The notes beneath the pieces are model-generated. The model did no database searches. It was not told the DNA's origin and was given only the letters and a program-made list of their open reading frames with translations. Of a stretch of 43,686 bases of DNA, positions 43,635 through 43,686 are shown piece after piece. The translations under genes and the position numbers were made by a program. The stretch's first letter is position 1, and each line of letters starts with the position of its first letter. The stretch is taken from assembly GCA_902619485.1 (NCBI GenBank), contig CACNEF010000008.1, positions 1-43,686 of the forward strand, read 5' to 3'. The stretch comes from an uncultured SAR116 cluster alpha proteobacterium (GTDB taxonomy: Bacteria; Pseudomonadota; Alphaproteobacteria; Puniceispirillales; Marisalimonadaceae).

Positions 43635-43686
43635 CTGAACTTGTAGAAGATTCTCTACACCTTGAACTTAATGAAAAATAACCTGT

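Overview
The window is an AT-rich (by eye about one third G+C), gene-dense chromosomal segment with 40 protein genes, almost no spacer DNA, and no rRNA, tRNA, CRISPR array or insertion sequence that I could find. Gene families (acyl-CoA dehydrogenases, PcaIJ-type CoA transferase, ADP-forming acyl-CoA ligase, MaoC hydratase, LysE exporter), a Gram-negative two-partner secretion pair and Zur boxes of alphaproteobacterial type suggest a low-GC, probably marine, heterotrophic alphaproteobacterium. This placement is inference; no marker gene is present.

Layout. 1-5537 (minus): a two-partner secretion locus, with the outer-membrane transporter TpsB upstream of a giant exoprotein TpsA that runs off the left edge. 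The visible part of TpsA has a signal peptide, a haemagglutinin-type secretion domain and an array of 92-97-residue autotransporter-type repeats. 5538-6084 is the only gene-free stretch above 300 bases; it holds two TTTGACA-type palindromes and an 11-bp tandem repeat. 6085-14331: CoA-thioester catabolism, with a 3-oxoadipate-type CoA transferase, a PimC/PimD-like acyl-CoA dehydrogenase pair, an unusual protein with three hot-dog domains, and an ACAD10/11-like dehydrogenase, its APH-type kinase partner and a divergent SDR. 14453-16191: a COG0523 GTPase and GTP cyclohydrolase I, divergent around a Zur box. 16207-20403: an acyl-CoA synthetase, an IPNS-like dioxygenase, a MaoC hydratase and a quinone-oxidoreductase-like enzyme.

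20432-26014: a zinc locus. zur-znuC-znuB runs leftward and znuA, a Lol/MacB-like ABC ATPase, an FtsX-like permease and a DUF3299 protein run rightward, with a Zur box in the middle that is identical over 17 bp to the one between cobW and folE. In this locus two genes, znuB and the FtsX permease, have no ATG/GTG/TTG at the position that homology and the Shine-Dalgarno sequence demand; both have ATA there.

26016-35167: more acyl-CoA metabolism: an operon of ADP-forming acyl-CoA ligase, OB-fold protein and cysteine-less thiolase-fold enzyme; an MFS transporter; a CurA-type reductase; a FadB-like fusion enzyme and a nitronate-monooxygenase-like protein. 35304-41927: a probable hydroxy-acid/sugar-acid island: EctD-like dioxygenase, tyrosine-phosphatase-fold protein, SAF-domain dehydrogenase, metallo-beta-lactamase-fold lactonase, aldo-keto reductase, OtnI- and OtnC-like enzymes (no OtnK kinase visible) and a DUF2938 membrane protein. 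42063-43634: another SDR and a LysE-family exporter.

The strongest leads are the ATA start codons, the compact Zur regulon that includes a zinc-dependent FolE and its putative chaperone, the chimeric zinc-uptake cassette, the mixed-subtype TpsA repeat array, and the kinase/dehydrogenase/SDR cluster for 4-hydroxyacyl-CoA breakdown.
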